Shown piece by piece: positions 42,961 through 53,182 of a stretch of DNA of 64,000 nucleotides. The notes beneath the pieces were generated by a model. That model saw only the letters and a list, made by a program, of their open reading frames with translations, did not search any database and was not told the DNA's origin. This DNA is from Aurelia coerulea (Eukaryota; Cnidaria; Scyphozoa; Semaeostomeae; Ulmaridae), in the NCBI GenBank assembly GCA_039566865.1, contig CM076949.1, positions 62,001 to 126,000 of the forward strand, read 5' to 3'. Numbering within the stretch: position 1 is the stretch's first letter; each line of letters starts with the position of its first letter. The translations under genes were made by a program, and so were the position numbers.

Positions 42961-44039
42961 CATGAGAATAAGGGTCAGGAAACATGTTTGGGGTTCTTCG
43001 GGACATTTTTAGGGGGTTTTGGCCGAAAAAAAAAAATTTTTTCAAAAATTTTTAAATTCGATTTAAGGCCTAAATAGGCCATTTTACATGGGAATAAGGG
43101 TCAGGAAACATGTTTGGGGTTCTTCGGGACATTTTAGGGGGTTTTGGCCGAAAAAAAAATTTTTTTTTTCAAAAATTTTCAAAATCGATTTAAGGCCTAA
43201 ATAGGCCATTTTACATAGAAAAAAGGGTCAGGAAACATGTTTGGGGTTCTTCGGGACATTTTTAGGGGGTTTTGGCCGAAAAAAAAATTTTTTTTCAAAA
43301 ATTTTCAAAATCGATTTAAGGCCTAAATAGGCCATTTTACATGGGAATAAGGGTCAGGAAACATGTTTGGGGTTCTTCGGGACATTTTTAGGGGGTTTTG
43401 GCCGAAAAAAAAATTTTTTTTTCAAAAATTTGCAAATTCGATTTAAGGCCTAAATAGGCCATTTTACATGAGAATAAGGGTCAGGAAACATGTTTGGGGT
43501 TCTTCGGGACATTTTTAGGGGGTTTTGGCCGAAAAAAAAATTTTTTTTTCAAAAATTTTTAAAATCGATTTAAGGCCTAAATAGGCCATTTTACATGGGA
43601 ATAAGGGTCAGGAAACATGTTTGGGGTTCTTCGGGACATTTTTAGGGGGTTTTGGCCGAAAAAAAAATTTTTTTTCAAAAATTTTCAAAATCGATTTAAG
43701 GCCTAAATAGGCCATTTTACATGGGAATAAAAGGGTCAGGAAACATGTTTGGGGTTCTTCGGGACATTTTTAGGGGGTTTTGGCCGAAAAAAAAATTTTT
43801 TTTTCAAAAATTTTCAAATTCGATTTAAGGCCTAAATAGGCCATTTTACATGGGAATAAGGGTCAGGAAACATGTTTGGGGTTCTTCGGGACATTTTTAG
43901 GGGGTTTTGGCCGAAAAAAAATTTTTTTTTTCAAAAATTTTCAAATTCGATTTAAGGCCTAAATAGGCCATTTTACATGGGAATAAGGGTCAGGAAACAT
44001 GTTTGGGGTTCTTCGGGACATTTTTAGGGGGTTTTGGCC

Positions 44040-45540
44040 GAAAAAAATTTTTTTTTTTCAAAAATTTTCAAAATCGATTTAAGGCCTAAATAGGCCATTT
44101 TACATGGGAATAAGGGTCAGGAAACATGTTTGAGGTTCTTCGGGACATTTTTAGGGGGTTTTGGCCGAAAAAAAAATTTTTTTTTCAAAAATTTTCAAAT
44201 TCGATTTAAGGCCTAAATAGGCCATTTTACATGGGGATAAGGGTCAGGAAACATGTTTGGGGTTCTTTGGGACATTTTTAGGGGGTTTTGGCTGAAAAAA
44301 ATTTTTTTTTTCAAAAATTTTCAAATTCGATTTAAGGCCTAAATAGGCCATTTACATGGGAATAAGGGCCAGGAAACATTTTTGGGGTTCTTCGGGACAT
44401 TTTTAGGGGGTTTTGGCCGAAAAAACATTTTTTTTTTCAAAAATTTTCAAAATCGATTTAAGGCCTAAATAGGCCATTTTACATGGAAATAAGGGTCAGG
44501 AAACATGTTTGGGGTTCTTCGGGACATTTTTAGGGGGTTTTGGCCGAAAAAAAATTTTTTTTTTCAAAAATTTGCAAATTCGATTTAAGGCCTAAATAGG
44601 CCATTTTACATGGGAATAAGGGTCAGGAAACGTGTTTGGGGTTCTTCGGGACATTTTTAGGGGGTTTTGGCCAAAAAAAAAATTTTTTTTTCAAAAATTT
44701 GCAAATTCGATTTAAGGCCTAAATAGGCCATTTTACATGAGAATAAGGGTCAGGAAACATTTTTGGGGTTCTTCGGGACATTTTTAGGGGGTTTTGGCCG
44801 AAAAAAAAATTTTTTTTTCAAAAATTTTCAAAATCGATTTAAGGCCTAAATAGGCCATTTTCCATGGGAATAAGGGTCAGGAAACATGTTTGAGGCTCTT
44901 CGGGACATTTTTAGGGGGTTTTGGCCGAAAAAAAAATTTTTTTTTCAAAATTTTTGAAAATCGATTTAAGGCCTAAATAGGCCATTTTCCATATGGATAA
45001 GGGTCAGGTAACATGTTTGGGGCTCTTCGGGACATTTTTAGGGGGTTTTGGCCGAAAAAAAAATATTTTTCAAAAATTTTGAAAACCGATTTAAGGCCTA
45101 AATAGGCCATTTTACATAGGAATAAGGGTCAGGAAACACGTTAGGGGTTCTTCGGGACATTTTTAGGGGGTTTTGGCCGAAAAAAAAAAATTTTTTCAAA
45201 AATTTTGAAAATCAATTTAAGGCCTAAATAGGCCATTTTACATGGGAATGAGGGTCAGGGAACATGTTTGGGGTTCTTCGGGACATTTTTAGTGGCTTTT
45301 GGCCGAAAAAAATTTTTTTTTTCAAAAATTTTGAAAATCGATTTAAGGCCTAAATAGGCCATTTTACATGGAAATGAGGGTCAGGAAACATATTTGGGGC
45401 TCTTCGGGACATTTTTAGGGTGTTTTGGCCGAAAAAAAAATTTTTTTTTCAAAGGCCTAAATAGGCCATTTTACATAGGAATAAGGGTCAGGAAACACGT
45501 TTGGGGTTCTTCGGGACATTTTTAGGGGGTTTTGGCCGAA
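44040..45540. repeat. Truncated fourth relative of the satellite block at the array edge (copy D)
   Basis: The marker order is again GGCTGAAA with TTCTTTGGG (about 44,273), AAGGGCCAGGAAACATTTTTGG (44,366), GAGGCTCTTC (44,890), CCATATGGATAAGGG (44,988), ACACGTTAGGGG (45,137), AGTGG (45,293), ACATATTTGGGGCTC, the 20-bp-deleted monomer (45,450) and ACACGTTTGGGG. The array then stops at about 45,540. Copy D differs from A, B and C at shared positions: AAAATATTTTTCAAAAATTTTG here, against GAATATTTTTTAAAATTTTG in A-C. It is therefore an older or separate branch. Confidence 0.8.
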
Positions 45541-45716
45541 AAAGAAAAATACCCAATGAATAGGGTATGCAATTACGTTTTGGGGTCCGTAGGGCCATTT
45601 TTAGGGGGTTTTGGGTGAAAAGAACTTTTTTAATTTGAATGTTTTCAGAAGTGGAATTCAGGCCTGAATAGGCACGGTATTGAATCATGTTTTTGGGTCC
45701 CTATGTACATTTTTCT
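45541..45716. repeat. Degenerate satellite monomers at the array boundary
   Basis: After GGCCGAAAAAG at 45,540 the repeat loses its regularity but is still traceable. GTTTTGGGGTCCGTAGGGCC (about 45,578) is followed by ATTTTTAGGGGGTTTTGGGTGAAAAG, then AATTCAGGCCTGAATAGGC (45,655) and TCATGTTTTTGGGTCCCTATGTACATTTTT. These correspond in order to the G-rich, dyad and ACATGTTTGGGG parts of the monomer. The decayed edge monomers mark the true end of the array, next to an unrelated minisatellite. Confidence 0.8.
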
Positions 45717-45984
45717 ATATTTTCAAATAATCTTCTTTTTATATTTTTAAATCATCCTCTTTTTACATTTCTAAATCCTCCTCTTTACATATTTCTAAAT
45801 CATCTACAATCTATATTTTGATACTTTTAAATCATCCTCTCTTTATATCTTTAAAATCATCTTCTTTTTATATTTATAAATCATCTGCTTTTCATATAAG
45901 TCATCCCCTTTTTAATTGATGAATTCTCCTCTTTTACGTTGTTAAATCATTCTCTTTTTAATTGATAAACTATCCTCTTTTCAA

Positions 45985-46135
45985 GTTGTAATTCGGTAAT
46001 TTTGAGTTGGTGACCATTGTTTTTAAGACACGAGCAATTATCTAACTTTAAAACTAAACATTGTTACCTCAAATATTTCGCTGCCCATCGGCAGCCTCAT
46101 CAGTGAGTTAAATTAAAATCAATCTCATCATCAGT
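45985..46135. other. Foreign segment in the minisatellite, origin unknown
   Basis: About 150 bp lack the 24-bp periodicity and have a different composition (GAGTTGGTGACCATTG ... CATCGGCAGCCTCATCAG). The minisatellite resumes at ATCCTCTTTTCATATTTC. No terminal inverted repeats or target duplication are evident. It contains the hammerhead-like motif described separately. It may be a remnant of a mobile element, but no protein-coding trace remains. Confidence 0.5.
46074..46103 (-). ncRNA. Hammerhead-ribozyme-like core motif (candidate)
   Basis: The minus strand reads CTGATGAG, then GCTGCC, loop GATG, GGCAGC, then GAAATA. A 6-bp perfect stem closed by a tetraloop thus sits between a CUGAUGA box and a GAAA box, the arrangement of the hammerhead catalytic core around stem II. 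Against it, one unpaired G separates the CUGAUGA box from the stem. Stem I is weak (CTCA before the core with TGAG after it), and stem III would be reduced to about one base pair. Hammerheads are known in Penelope-like elements and small retrozymes of invertebrates. This copy may be degenerate or a chance match. Confidence 0.3.
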
Positions 46136-46174
46136 ATCCTCTTTTCATATTTCTTAAACCATCCTTTATTTATA

Positions 46175-46539
46175 AAGGGTGTCCCAAAAAAGTTGTGGCC
46201 CGTTTGTTTGAAGATTGCGACAAAACGGCAAAAGATTCTCGCCTACCTTTTGCATGATTGTGCTCTTCAGATGTTTAATTAAATTTTGCCACCATAAAGC
46301 TACTTATCGCTGCAAAATAGTAAGACAAAATGGCCGACCGCTGGTTTCAGCAGTGATCGGACAAATTTGGTCTCCTGAAGGCCATAGCTCAATCATTTTT
46401 CAATGGATTTTTATGGAGATGGTTGCAAACTTTCATTGAGCATCTGAAGAGCATCATCATGCAAAAGTTTGGCGAGAATCTTTTGCCGTTTTGTCACTAT
46501 TCTCAGACAAACGAGGCACAATTTGTTTGGGATACCCTG
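46175..46539. mobile_element. Foldback MITE with about 100-bp terminal inverted repeats
   Basis: The left end begins AGGGTGTCCCAAAAAAGT. The reverse complement of the right end begins CAGGGTATCCCAAACAAAT. The arms stay paired inward through GACAAAACGGCAAAAGATTC and GATGCTCTTCAGATG, close to 100 bp, leaving a centre of roughly 150 bp. A TA flanks each side (46,173-46,174 and 46,540-46,541), as expected for a TA target duplication of the Tc1/mariner group. There is no transposase frame. It is inserted in the minisatellite. Confidence 0.85.
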
Positions 46540-47345
46540 TATTTATAAATCATTCTGCTTTTGTATTGAAACATAACAGGATTGTATTGATAAATCATCC
46601 CCTCTTTCTATTGATAAATCATCCTCTTTTGATATTCATAAATCATCTTCTTTTTATATTCATAAATCATCTTCTTTTTATATTTTCAAATCATCCTGTC
46701 TCTTTATCATTAAATCATTGTCTCTTTATATTATTAAATCATCCTAGCTTTACATTTTTAAATCATTTCATTTTTATATATTTTAAAATCATCATCTTTT
46801 TGTATTATTAAATCATCGTCTGTTTATACTTTTAAATCATCTCCTTTTTATATTTCTAAATCATCGTCTCTTTATATTATCAAATCATTTTCTTTTTATA
46901 TTTTCGAATCATTTTTTCTTTTTTTTTATTACAACATCTTATCTTTAGAATATTAAATCGTCTTCTATTTAAATTTTTGGATCATCTCCTTTCTATATTT
47001 TTAAATCATCCTCTTTTGTATTGATGGATCATCCGGGATCATCATCCTCTTTTGATATTCATTTTGATGACATTTACCAATAATCTTCTTTTTGTATTTC
47101 TAAATCAGCTACATTTTATATTTTAAAATCATCTTCCTTTTGTATTTTTAAATTATCCTCTTTTTACATTTTGTAAATCATCCTCTCTTTATTTTTTTTT
47201 AAATCATCTTCTTTTTATATCTTAATTTCTATATTCTAAAACATCTTCCTTCTATATTTATAAATCACCCTCATTTTATATTTCTAAATCATCCCTTTTT
47301 ATATTTTTAAATCATTGTCTTTCTTATATTTTCGAATCATCTTCT

Positions 47346-47474
47346 GGGCCGGGTTGCTTAAACCACGATTAGCGCTAATCTTGGATTAAAAGCATGATTG
47401 GACCCATGATTCTGTTGTCGTTGCACAGTCTTAATCCAGTGTTAGCCTAATACCAGTTTTGAACAACCGGGCCC
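47346..47474. mobile_element. Short MITE with GGGCCGGGTTG termini
   Basis: The element starts GGGCCGGGTTGCTTAAACC and ends with the near-complement; the reverse complement of the right end is GGGCCCGGTTGTTCAAAAC. That gives 15 of 19 matching positions. It is 129 bp long and non-coding. It stands out from the surrounding minisatellite by its GC-rich ends. No clear target-site duplication can be read, because the flanking repeat is simple. An internal ATTAGCGCTAAT palindrome lies near the left arm. Confidence 0.75.
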
Positions 47475-47696
47475 TGTTGTATTTATGAATCATCCTATTC
47501 TGATACGTATTCATAAATCATCTTCTTTCTATATTTTAAAATCATCCTCTTTTTGCATTATTAAAAAATCGTCTTCTCTTTATATTATTAAATCATCTTC
47601 AAGTTATATTCTAAAATAATCTTCTTTTTGAATTTTTAAATCAGCCTCTTTTTGCATTGATAAATCATCCTCTTTTGATATTTATCAGTTATGTTC

Positions 47697-48052
47697 TTTT
47701 CATATTTTTAAATCATCCTCTTTTTATATTTTCAAATCATCATTTCTCTGTATTATTAAATCATCTTCTCTTTATATTATTAAATCGTGTTCTCTTTACA
47801 TTTTTAAATCAGCTTCTTTTAATATTTTCAAATCATCCTCTTTTTATATTTTCAAATCATCATTTCTCTGTATTATTAAATCATCTTCTCTTTACATTAT
47901 TAAATCGTGTTCTCTTTACATTTTTAAATCAGCTTCTTTTCATATTTTTAAATCATCCTCTTTTTATATTTTCAAATCATCATTTCTCTGTATTATTAAA
48001 TCATCTTCTCTTTACATTTTTAAATCAGCTTCTTTTAATATTTTCAAATCTT
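47697..48052. repeat. 120-bp higher-order unit within the minisatellite, three copies
   Basis: CATTTCTCTG occurs at 47,741, 47,861 and 47,981, exactly 120 bp apart, and the flanking sub-units match across the copies (CAAATCATCATTTCTCTG, TTAAATCGTGTTCTCTTTAC, TAAATCAGCTTCTTTT). The unit equals five 24-bp repeats. The third copy lacks one sub-unit near 48,000. Confidence 0.85.
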
Positions 48053-48214
48053 CCTCTTTTTATAGTAGTCAGTCATCCTCTTTTTATATTTAAAGATCAT
48101 CCTCTTTTTATATTCATAAATTATCCTCTTTTAATATTCTTTAAATCATTCCTTATTTATATTTATCAATCATCCTGCTTTTGTGTTGATAAGTCATCCT
48201 CTTTTTATATTTTC

Positions 48215-51200
48215 AAATCATCTTCTCTTTGTATTGATAAATCGTCCTCTTTTCATTCATAATGATTCATACATCATCTTCTCTTTATATTATTAAATCG
48301 TCTTCTTTTTTATAAATCATCATCCTCTTTTTATATTATAAATCATGTTCTTTTTATATTTTCAAATCATCTTCTCTTTGTATTGATAAATCGTCCTCTT
48401 TTCATTCATAATGATTCATACATCATCTTCTCTTTATATTATTAAATCGTCTTCTTTTTTATAAATCATCATCCTCTTTTTATATTATAAATCATGTTCT
48501 TTTTATATTTTCAAATCATCTTCTCTTTGTATTGATAAATCATCCTCTTTTCATTCATAATGATTCATACATCATCTTCTCTTTATATTAATAAATCGTC
48601 TTCTTTTTTATAAATCATCATCCTCTTTTTATATTATAAATCATGTTCTTTTTATATTTTCAAATCATCTTCTCTTTGTAATGATAAATCGTCCTCTTTT
48701 CATTCATAATGATTCATACATCATCTTCTCTTTATATTATTAAATCGTCTTCTTTTTTATAAATCATCATCCTCTTTTTATATTATAAATCATGTTCTTT
48801 TTATATTTTCAAATCATCTTCTCTTTGTATTGATAAATCGTCCTCTTTTCATTCATAATGATTCATACATCATCTTCTCTTTATATTATTAAATCGTCTT
48901 CTTTTTTATAAATCATCATCCTCTTTGTATTGATAAATCATCCTCTTTTCATTCATACATCATCTTCTCTTTATATTAATAAATCATCTTCTTTTTTATA
49001 AATCATCATCCTCTTTTTTATATTATAAATCATGTTCTTTTTATATTTTCAAATCATCTTCTCTTTGTATTGATAAATCATCCTCTTTTCATTCATAATG
49101 ATTCATACATCATCTTCTCTTTATATTAATAAATCGTCTTCTTTTTTATAAATCATCATCCTCTTTTTATATTATAAATCATGTTCTTTTTATATTTTCA
49201 AATCATCTTTTCTTTGTAATGATAAATCGTCCTCTTTTCATTCATAATGATTCATACATCATCTTCTCTTTATATTATTAAATCGTCTTCTTTTTTATAA
49301 ATCATCATCCTCTTTTTATATTATAAATCATGTTCTTTTTATATTTTCAAATCATCTTCTCTTTGTATTGATAAATCGTCCTCTTTTCATTCATAATGAT
49401 TCATACATCATCTTCTCTTTATATTAATAAATCATCTTCTTTTTTATAAATCATCATCCTCTTTTTATATTATAAATCATGTTCTTTTTATATTTTCAAA
49501 TCATCTTCTCTTTGTATTGATAAATCATCCTCTTTTCATTCATAATGATTCATACATCATCTTCTCTTTATATTAATAAATCATCTTCTTTTTTATAAAT
49601 CATCATCCTCTTTTTATATTATAAATCATGTTCTTTTTATATTTTCAAATCATCTTCTCTTTGTATTGATAAATCATCCTCTTTTCATTCATACATCATC
49701 TTCTCTTTATATTAATAAATCATCTTCTTTTTTATAAATCATCATCCTCTTTTTATATTATAAATCATGTTCTTTTTATATTTTCAAATCATCTTCTCTT
49801 TGTATTGATAAATCGTCCTCTTTTCATTCCTACATCATCTTCTCTTTATATTATTAAATCATCTTCTTTTTTATAAATCATCATCCTCTCTTTATATTAT
49901 AAATCATGTTCTTTTTATATTTTCAAATCATCTTCTCTTTGTATTGATAAATCATCCTCTTTTCATTCATAATGATTCATACATCATCTTCTCTTTATAT
50001 TAATAAATCATCTTCTTTTTTATAAATCATCATCCTCTTTTTATATTATAAATCATGTTCTTTTTATATTTTCAAATCATCTTCTCTTTGTATTGATAAA
50101 TCATCCTCTTTTCATTCATAATGATTCATACATCATCTTCTCTTTATATTAATAAATCGTCTTCTTTTTTATAAATCATCATCCTCTTTTTATATTATAA
50201 ATCATGTTCTTTTTATATTTTCAAATCATCTTCTCTTTGTATTGATAAATCATCCTCTTTTCATTCATAATGATTCATACATCATCTTCTCTTTATATTA
50301 ATAAATCGTCTTCTTTTTTATAAATCATCATCCTCTTTTTATATTATAAATCATCTTCTTTTTATATTTTCAAATCATCTTCTCTTTGTATTGATAAATC
50401 ATCCTCTTTTCATTCATACATCATCTTCTCTTTATATTATTAAATCGTCTTCTTTTTTATAAATCATCATCCTCTTTTTATATTATAAATCATGTTCTTT
50501 TTATATTTTCAAATCATCTTCTCTTTGTATTGATAAATCATCCTCTTTTCATTCATAATGATTCATACATCATCTTCTCTTTATATTAATAAATCGTCTT
50601 CTTTTTTATAAATCATCATCCTCTTTTTATATTATAAATCATGTTCTTTTTATATTTTCAAATCATCTTCTCTTTGTATTGATAAATCGTCCTCTTTTCA
50701 TTCCTACATCATCTTCTCTTTATATTATTAAATCATCTTCTTTTTTATAAATCATCATCCTCTCTTTATATTATAAATCATCTTCTTTTTATATTTTCAA
50801 ATCATCTTCTCTTTGTATTAATAAATCATCTTCTTTTTTATAAATCATCATCCTCTTTTTATATTATAAATCATGTTCTTTTTATATTTTCAAATCATCT
50901 TCTCTTTGTATTGATAAATCATCCTCTTTTCATTCATAATGATTCATACATCATCTTCTCTTTATATTAATAAATCATCTTCTTTTTTATAAATCATCAT
51001 CCTCTTTTTATATTATAAATCATCTTCTTTTTATATTTTCAAATCATCTTCTCTTTGTATTAATAAATCATCTTCTTTTTTATAAATCATCCCCTTTTTA
51101 CATTATAAATCATCTTCTTTTTATATTTCTAAATCATCGTCGTTTTATATTTTCAAATCATCTTCTCTTTGTATTGATAAATCATCCTCTTTTCATTCAT

Positions 51201-51250
51201 AATGATTCATACATCATCTTCTCTTTATATTAATAAATCATCTTCTTTTT
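48215..51250. repeat. 149-bp higher-order unit of the minisatellite, about 20 copies
   Basis: The segment CATTCATAATGATTCATACA recurs with AATGATTCAT at 48,261, 48,410, 48,559 and 48,708, an exact 149-bp spacing. Between these lie fixed variants of the 24-bp unit (ATTAAATCGTCTTC, ATAAATCATCATCCTC, ATAAATCATGTTC, TTCAAATCATCTTCTC, TATTGATAAATCGTCC). Several units lack the AATGATTCAT piece (about 48,950, 49,690, 49,830, 50,413 and 50,702). From about 50,800 the order becomes irregular. Confidence 0.9.
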
Positions 51251-51375
51251 TATAAATCATCATCCTCTTTTTATATTATAAATCATCTTCTTTTTATATT
51301 TCTAAATCATCGTCGTTTTATATTTTGAAATCATCCTCTTTTATTATTTTGAAATCATCCTCTTTTTATATTTAA

Positions 51376-52110
51376 AACAGATTCCAGCTGCTCAAAGATT
51401 TTAGGAAAGTTGTCAAAATCTGCAGAATATTGAAAGTTGTCTCTGGAACAAGGTAACGAACTACATTCATTCATTTAGTAACATTTAGGCCAGGTATTGT
51501 GGACACGATCGACACAAATCGTGTCTGCAATACCCGTGCTCACATCTGCTTTGCCGCGCGTCGAGAATATCAGACAGAAGCTACCAGTTTTGCAGCGTAA
51601 GCGTTACGAGCTTTGCTTCGTTTTTTCCTTTGAGGATGAGTTGAGGCTTTAGGAAGGAAAAAGACACTGCTTCGATAAGTTTAGCTGCTCTGGGTCGTAA
51701 TACTGTTTTTGGATGCAAGGCAGAAATATAAATAGAAAGAAAACATCAAAACTACGTACTAGTTTCAAATTATGAGCACCCAATCTACATTGTTTAGATA
51801 GGATTGATACCAATTTGATTTGTACATTTGTCCATAAATATTTGCCCTACACGAGGTGTTCATTTTGCTTTGCCATAGATAATGCTTTTCTCATAATGGC
51901 CTCTTGATTTGATTGTCAAATTGTTATGTTCAGACTCACAGAATTCACACTTTTTGATATTAGTTAGTTGTTACACTCGACTATCATCTATATTATAGTA
52001 AGGTCGTCTTTTTATGTACTGTAATCCTTGATAAAGTGCTAAAGTTTGAAAAACGTCTTGGATAAAAGTCAAAGCAACAACAACAGCAACACATTTCTCT
52101 TATGCTTATT
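51376..52110. other. Intergenic and 3' flank of the RING-finger gene
   Basis: This is unique-looking sequence between the end of the minisatellite and the stop codon of the minus-strand gene. It should contain the 3' untranslated region of that gene. I see no canonical AATAAA on the minus strand here (no TTTATT on plus); the nearest A-rich candidate is ATAAAA (TTTTAT near 52,010). No open frame is convincing. Confidence 0.55.
51493..51534. other. Inverted repeat, 17-bp arms and 8-nt loop
   Basis: GGTATTGTGGACACGAT and the complement of ATCGTGTCTGCAATACC pair at 15 of 17 positions around the loop CGACACAA. This would form a strong hairpin in RNA or a cruciform in DNA. It lies in the 3' flank of the minus-strand gene. 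It could be a small foldback element or a structured 3' untranslated motif. Confidence 0.6.
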
Positions 52111-53182
52111 CTAAAAGTCGTATCGTGGCATCCTTATATTTTGGTTTCGACGAACAATCGTATGAAAGCGAGGCTTTTGGCGCCTGGGAACAAATGTATT
52201 GGCTAACGTGGTCTCCTCATCATTATCCAGAATATCGCTGTCTGACGTATCAACTTCTTTAATGCCATTGCAACCAAAGCGCTTCTCATCATTGGAACCT
52301 TTGATCAAATCCTCTGAAATCTTCGCTTCCGTTTTAGTAACAGTGCGTTGCCAATTAGATTTGCCTCTCTTTTCCCCATTAGCTTTGAACTTCGTATCTT
52401 CGGCATCAGCAACAGACTGGCCCATACACTGCAACGTGACAAGCGTGTCACCACAAGGCATATGAGATCTACTTTGAGACAATGCAAGTCTTCTCTTTTT
52501 CTTTTTCGATGAAATTACTCTTTCAGAACTGATGTCCCAGTTTTCCTTCTCGTATCTATGCCCAACATTTTTTTCTTTAGCAAGTTTAGCTTTTGAGTAA
52601 TTCTCATATTCGTAATTTGACTGTAAATGGAAACAGTTTTCATCATCAGAACTGTAAATAAAGCTATCTTCATAATCAGGCCTGTTTATAGATCCTTTCA
52701 GATATCTTGGAGGATTAATTCGTAATTTTGAGCGGTAACAAAGAGTTCTCGCAGAGCAATCATTATCCTTTTCAGCAAATATGCCATGGTCGAGAGAGTT
52801 CATCTCCAATTCATCATCCCGTGATTTCCAATTTTCCTTTGTAGAATCTTTCGTAACACAGCTAATCATTGCAACAGATGGGGACGTCATGAATTCCTTT
52901 GTCTCAAATTTACCATCATCATCATCAGCATCACGATTTCGTTTTCGATGATAAACCTCATCATAGTCACTGTGATTTAGAGCCTCGTTATTAAGATCAC
53001 TGGTTGAAGCGCCAAAAGCATTGTCCGTCATGGCATCTAGCGAATCATCTTCTATCTGGAACTTACGCCGTTGTTTACGACTGAACTTTGGAGGTTGTAC
53101 ATCATCATCTGATGAAGTGAAAATTTCACTTTCTTCAAGTGTTGCCCGTTGCTCTTCTTTGTTTATTTGTGGCTGCATGTTT
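52111..53182 (-). CDS. RING-finger gene, terminal coding exon 5 (residues 300-656)
   Basis: The acceptor is TCTACTTTCAG|AAACATG. The first base completes the split arginine codon, so the ATG at 53,178 is internal (residue 302), not a start. The exon encodes 355 more residues: SSDDD and DDDD acidic clusters, KKKKRR, several S/D pairs suited to casein-kinase sites, and a basic, aromatic C-terminus (RRQKPRF ... RMPRYDF). It reads to a TAG stop without interruption. Confidence 0.9.

Larger units (their letters stand above)
1..45540. repeat. Satellite DNA array, about 126-127 bp monomer, about 360 tandem copies
   Basis: The same unit recurs head-to-tail without interruption. Successive CAAAAATTTT starts at 7, 134, 261 and 387 give a 126-127 bp period; small length changes come mostly from the A-run and T-run. 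Within a unit, in order, are CAAAAATTTTCAAA, ATCGATTT or TTCGATTT, the dyad GGCCTAAATAGGCC, TTTTACATGGGAATAAGGG, TCAGGAAACATGTTTGGGG, TTCTTCGGGACATTTTTAG, GGGGTTTTGGCCGA, then about 8-9 A and 8-9 T. The left end of the array is outside the window. Units from 1 to about 16,600 are nearly uniform, while those to the right carry many shared variants. Short open frames here on either strand are by-products of the repeat. The array could be centromeric, pericentromeric or other heterochromatin; the sequence does not decide this. Confidence 0.98.
45717..51375. repeat. Pyrimidine-rich minisatellite, 24-bp basic unit
   Basis: A unit close to TCTTTTTATATTTTTAAATCATCC (about 24 bp) repeats imperfectly through this interval, with many variants of the TATATT-AAATCAT core. 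The plus strand is strongly T- and C-rich. It is unrelated to the 126-bp satellite to its left. It is interrupted at about 45,985-46,135, 46,175-46,539 and 47,346-47,474. Because 24 is a multiple of three, stops are avoided by periodicity and open frames of up to 201 codons appear (47,657-48,262); they read as iterated N-H-x-L-F-I-F and show no sign of being genes. Confidence 0.93.

Noticed and set aside
46215..46439. 74-codon frame on the plus strand
   Set aside because: It lies wholly within the 365-bp foldback MITE and resembles no transposase.
46491..48262. Plus-strand frames of 106 and 201 codons in the minisatellite
   Set aside because: They arise because the 24-bp unit and 120-bp higher-order unit are multiples of three. 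The products are simple iterations of the repeat and the 106-codon frame starts inside a MITE.
1..51375. CRISPR array
   Set aside because: The repeats are directly adjacent with no unique spacers, and the genome is eukaryotic.
52199..52487. Antisense and alternate-frame ORFs over the last exon of the RING-finger gene
   Set aside because: They are shadows of the 357-codon exon frame and have no recognised product.
53178..53178. ATG at 53,178 as the start of an independent 355-residue protein
   Set aside because: A splice acceptor (TTTCAG|AAAC) lies four bases upstream and joins in frame to the exon ending at 54,637, which connects to the RING exons.
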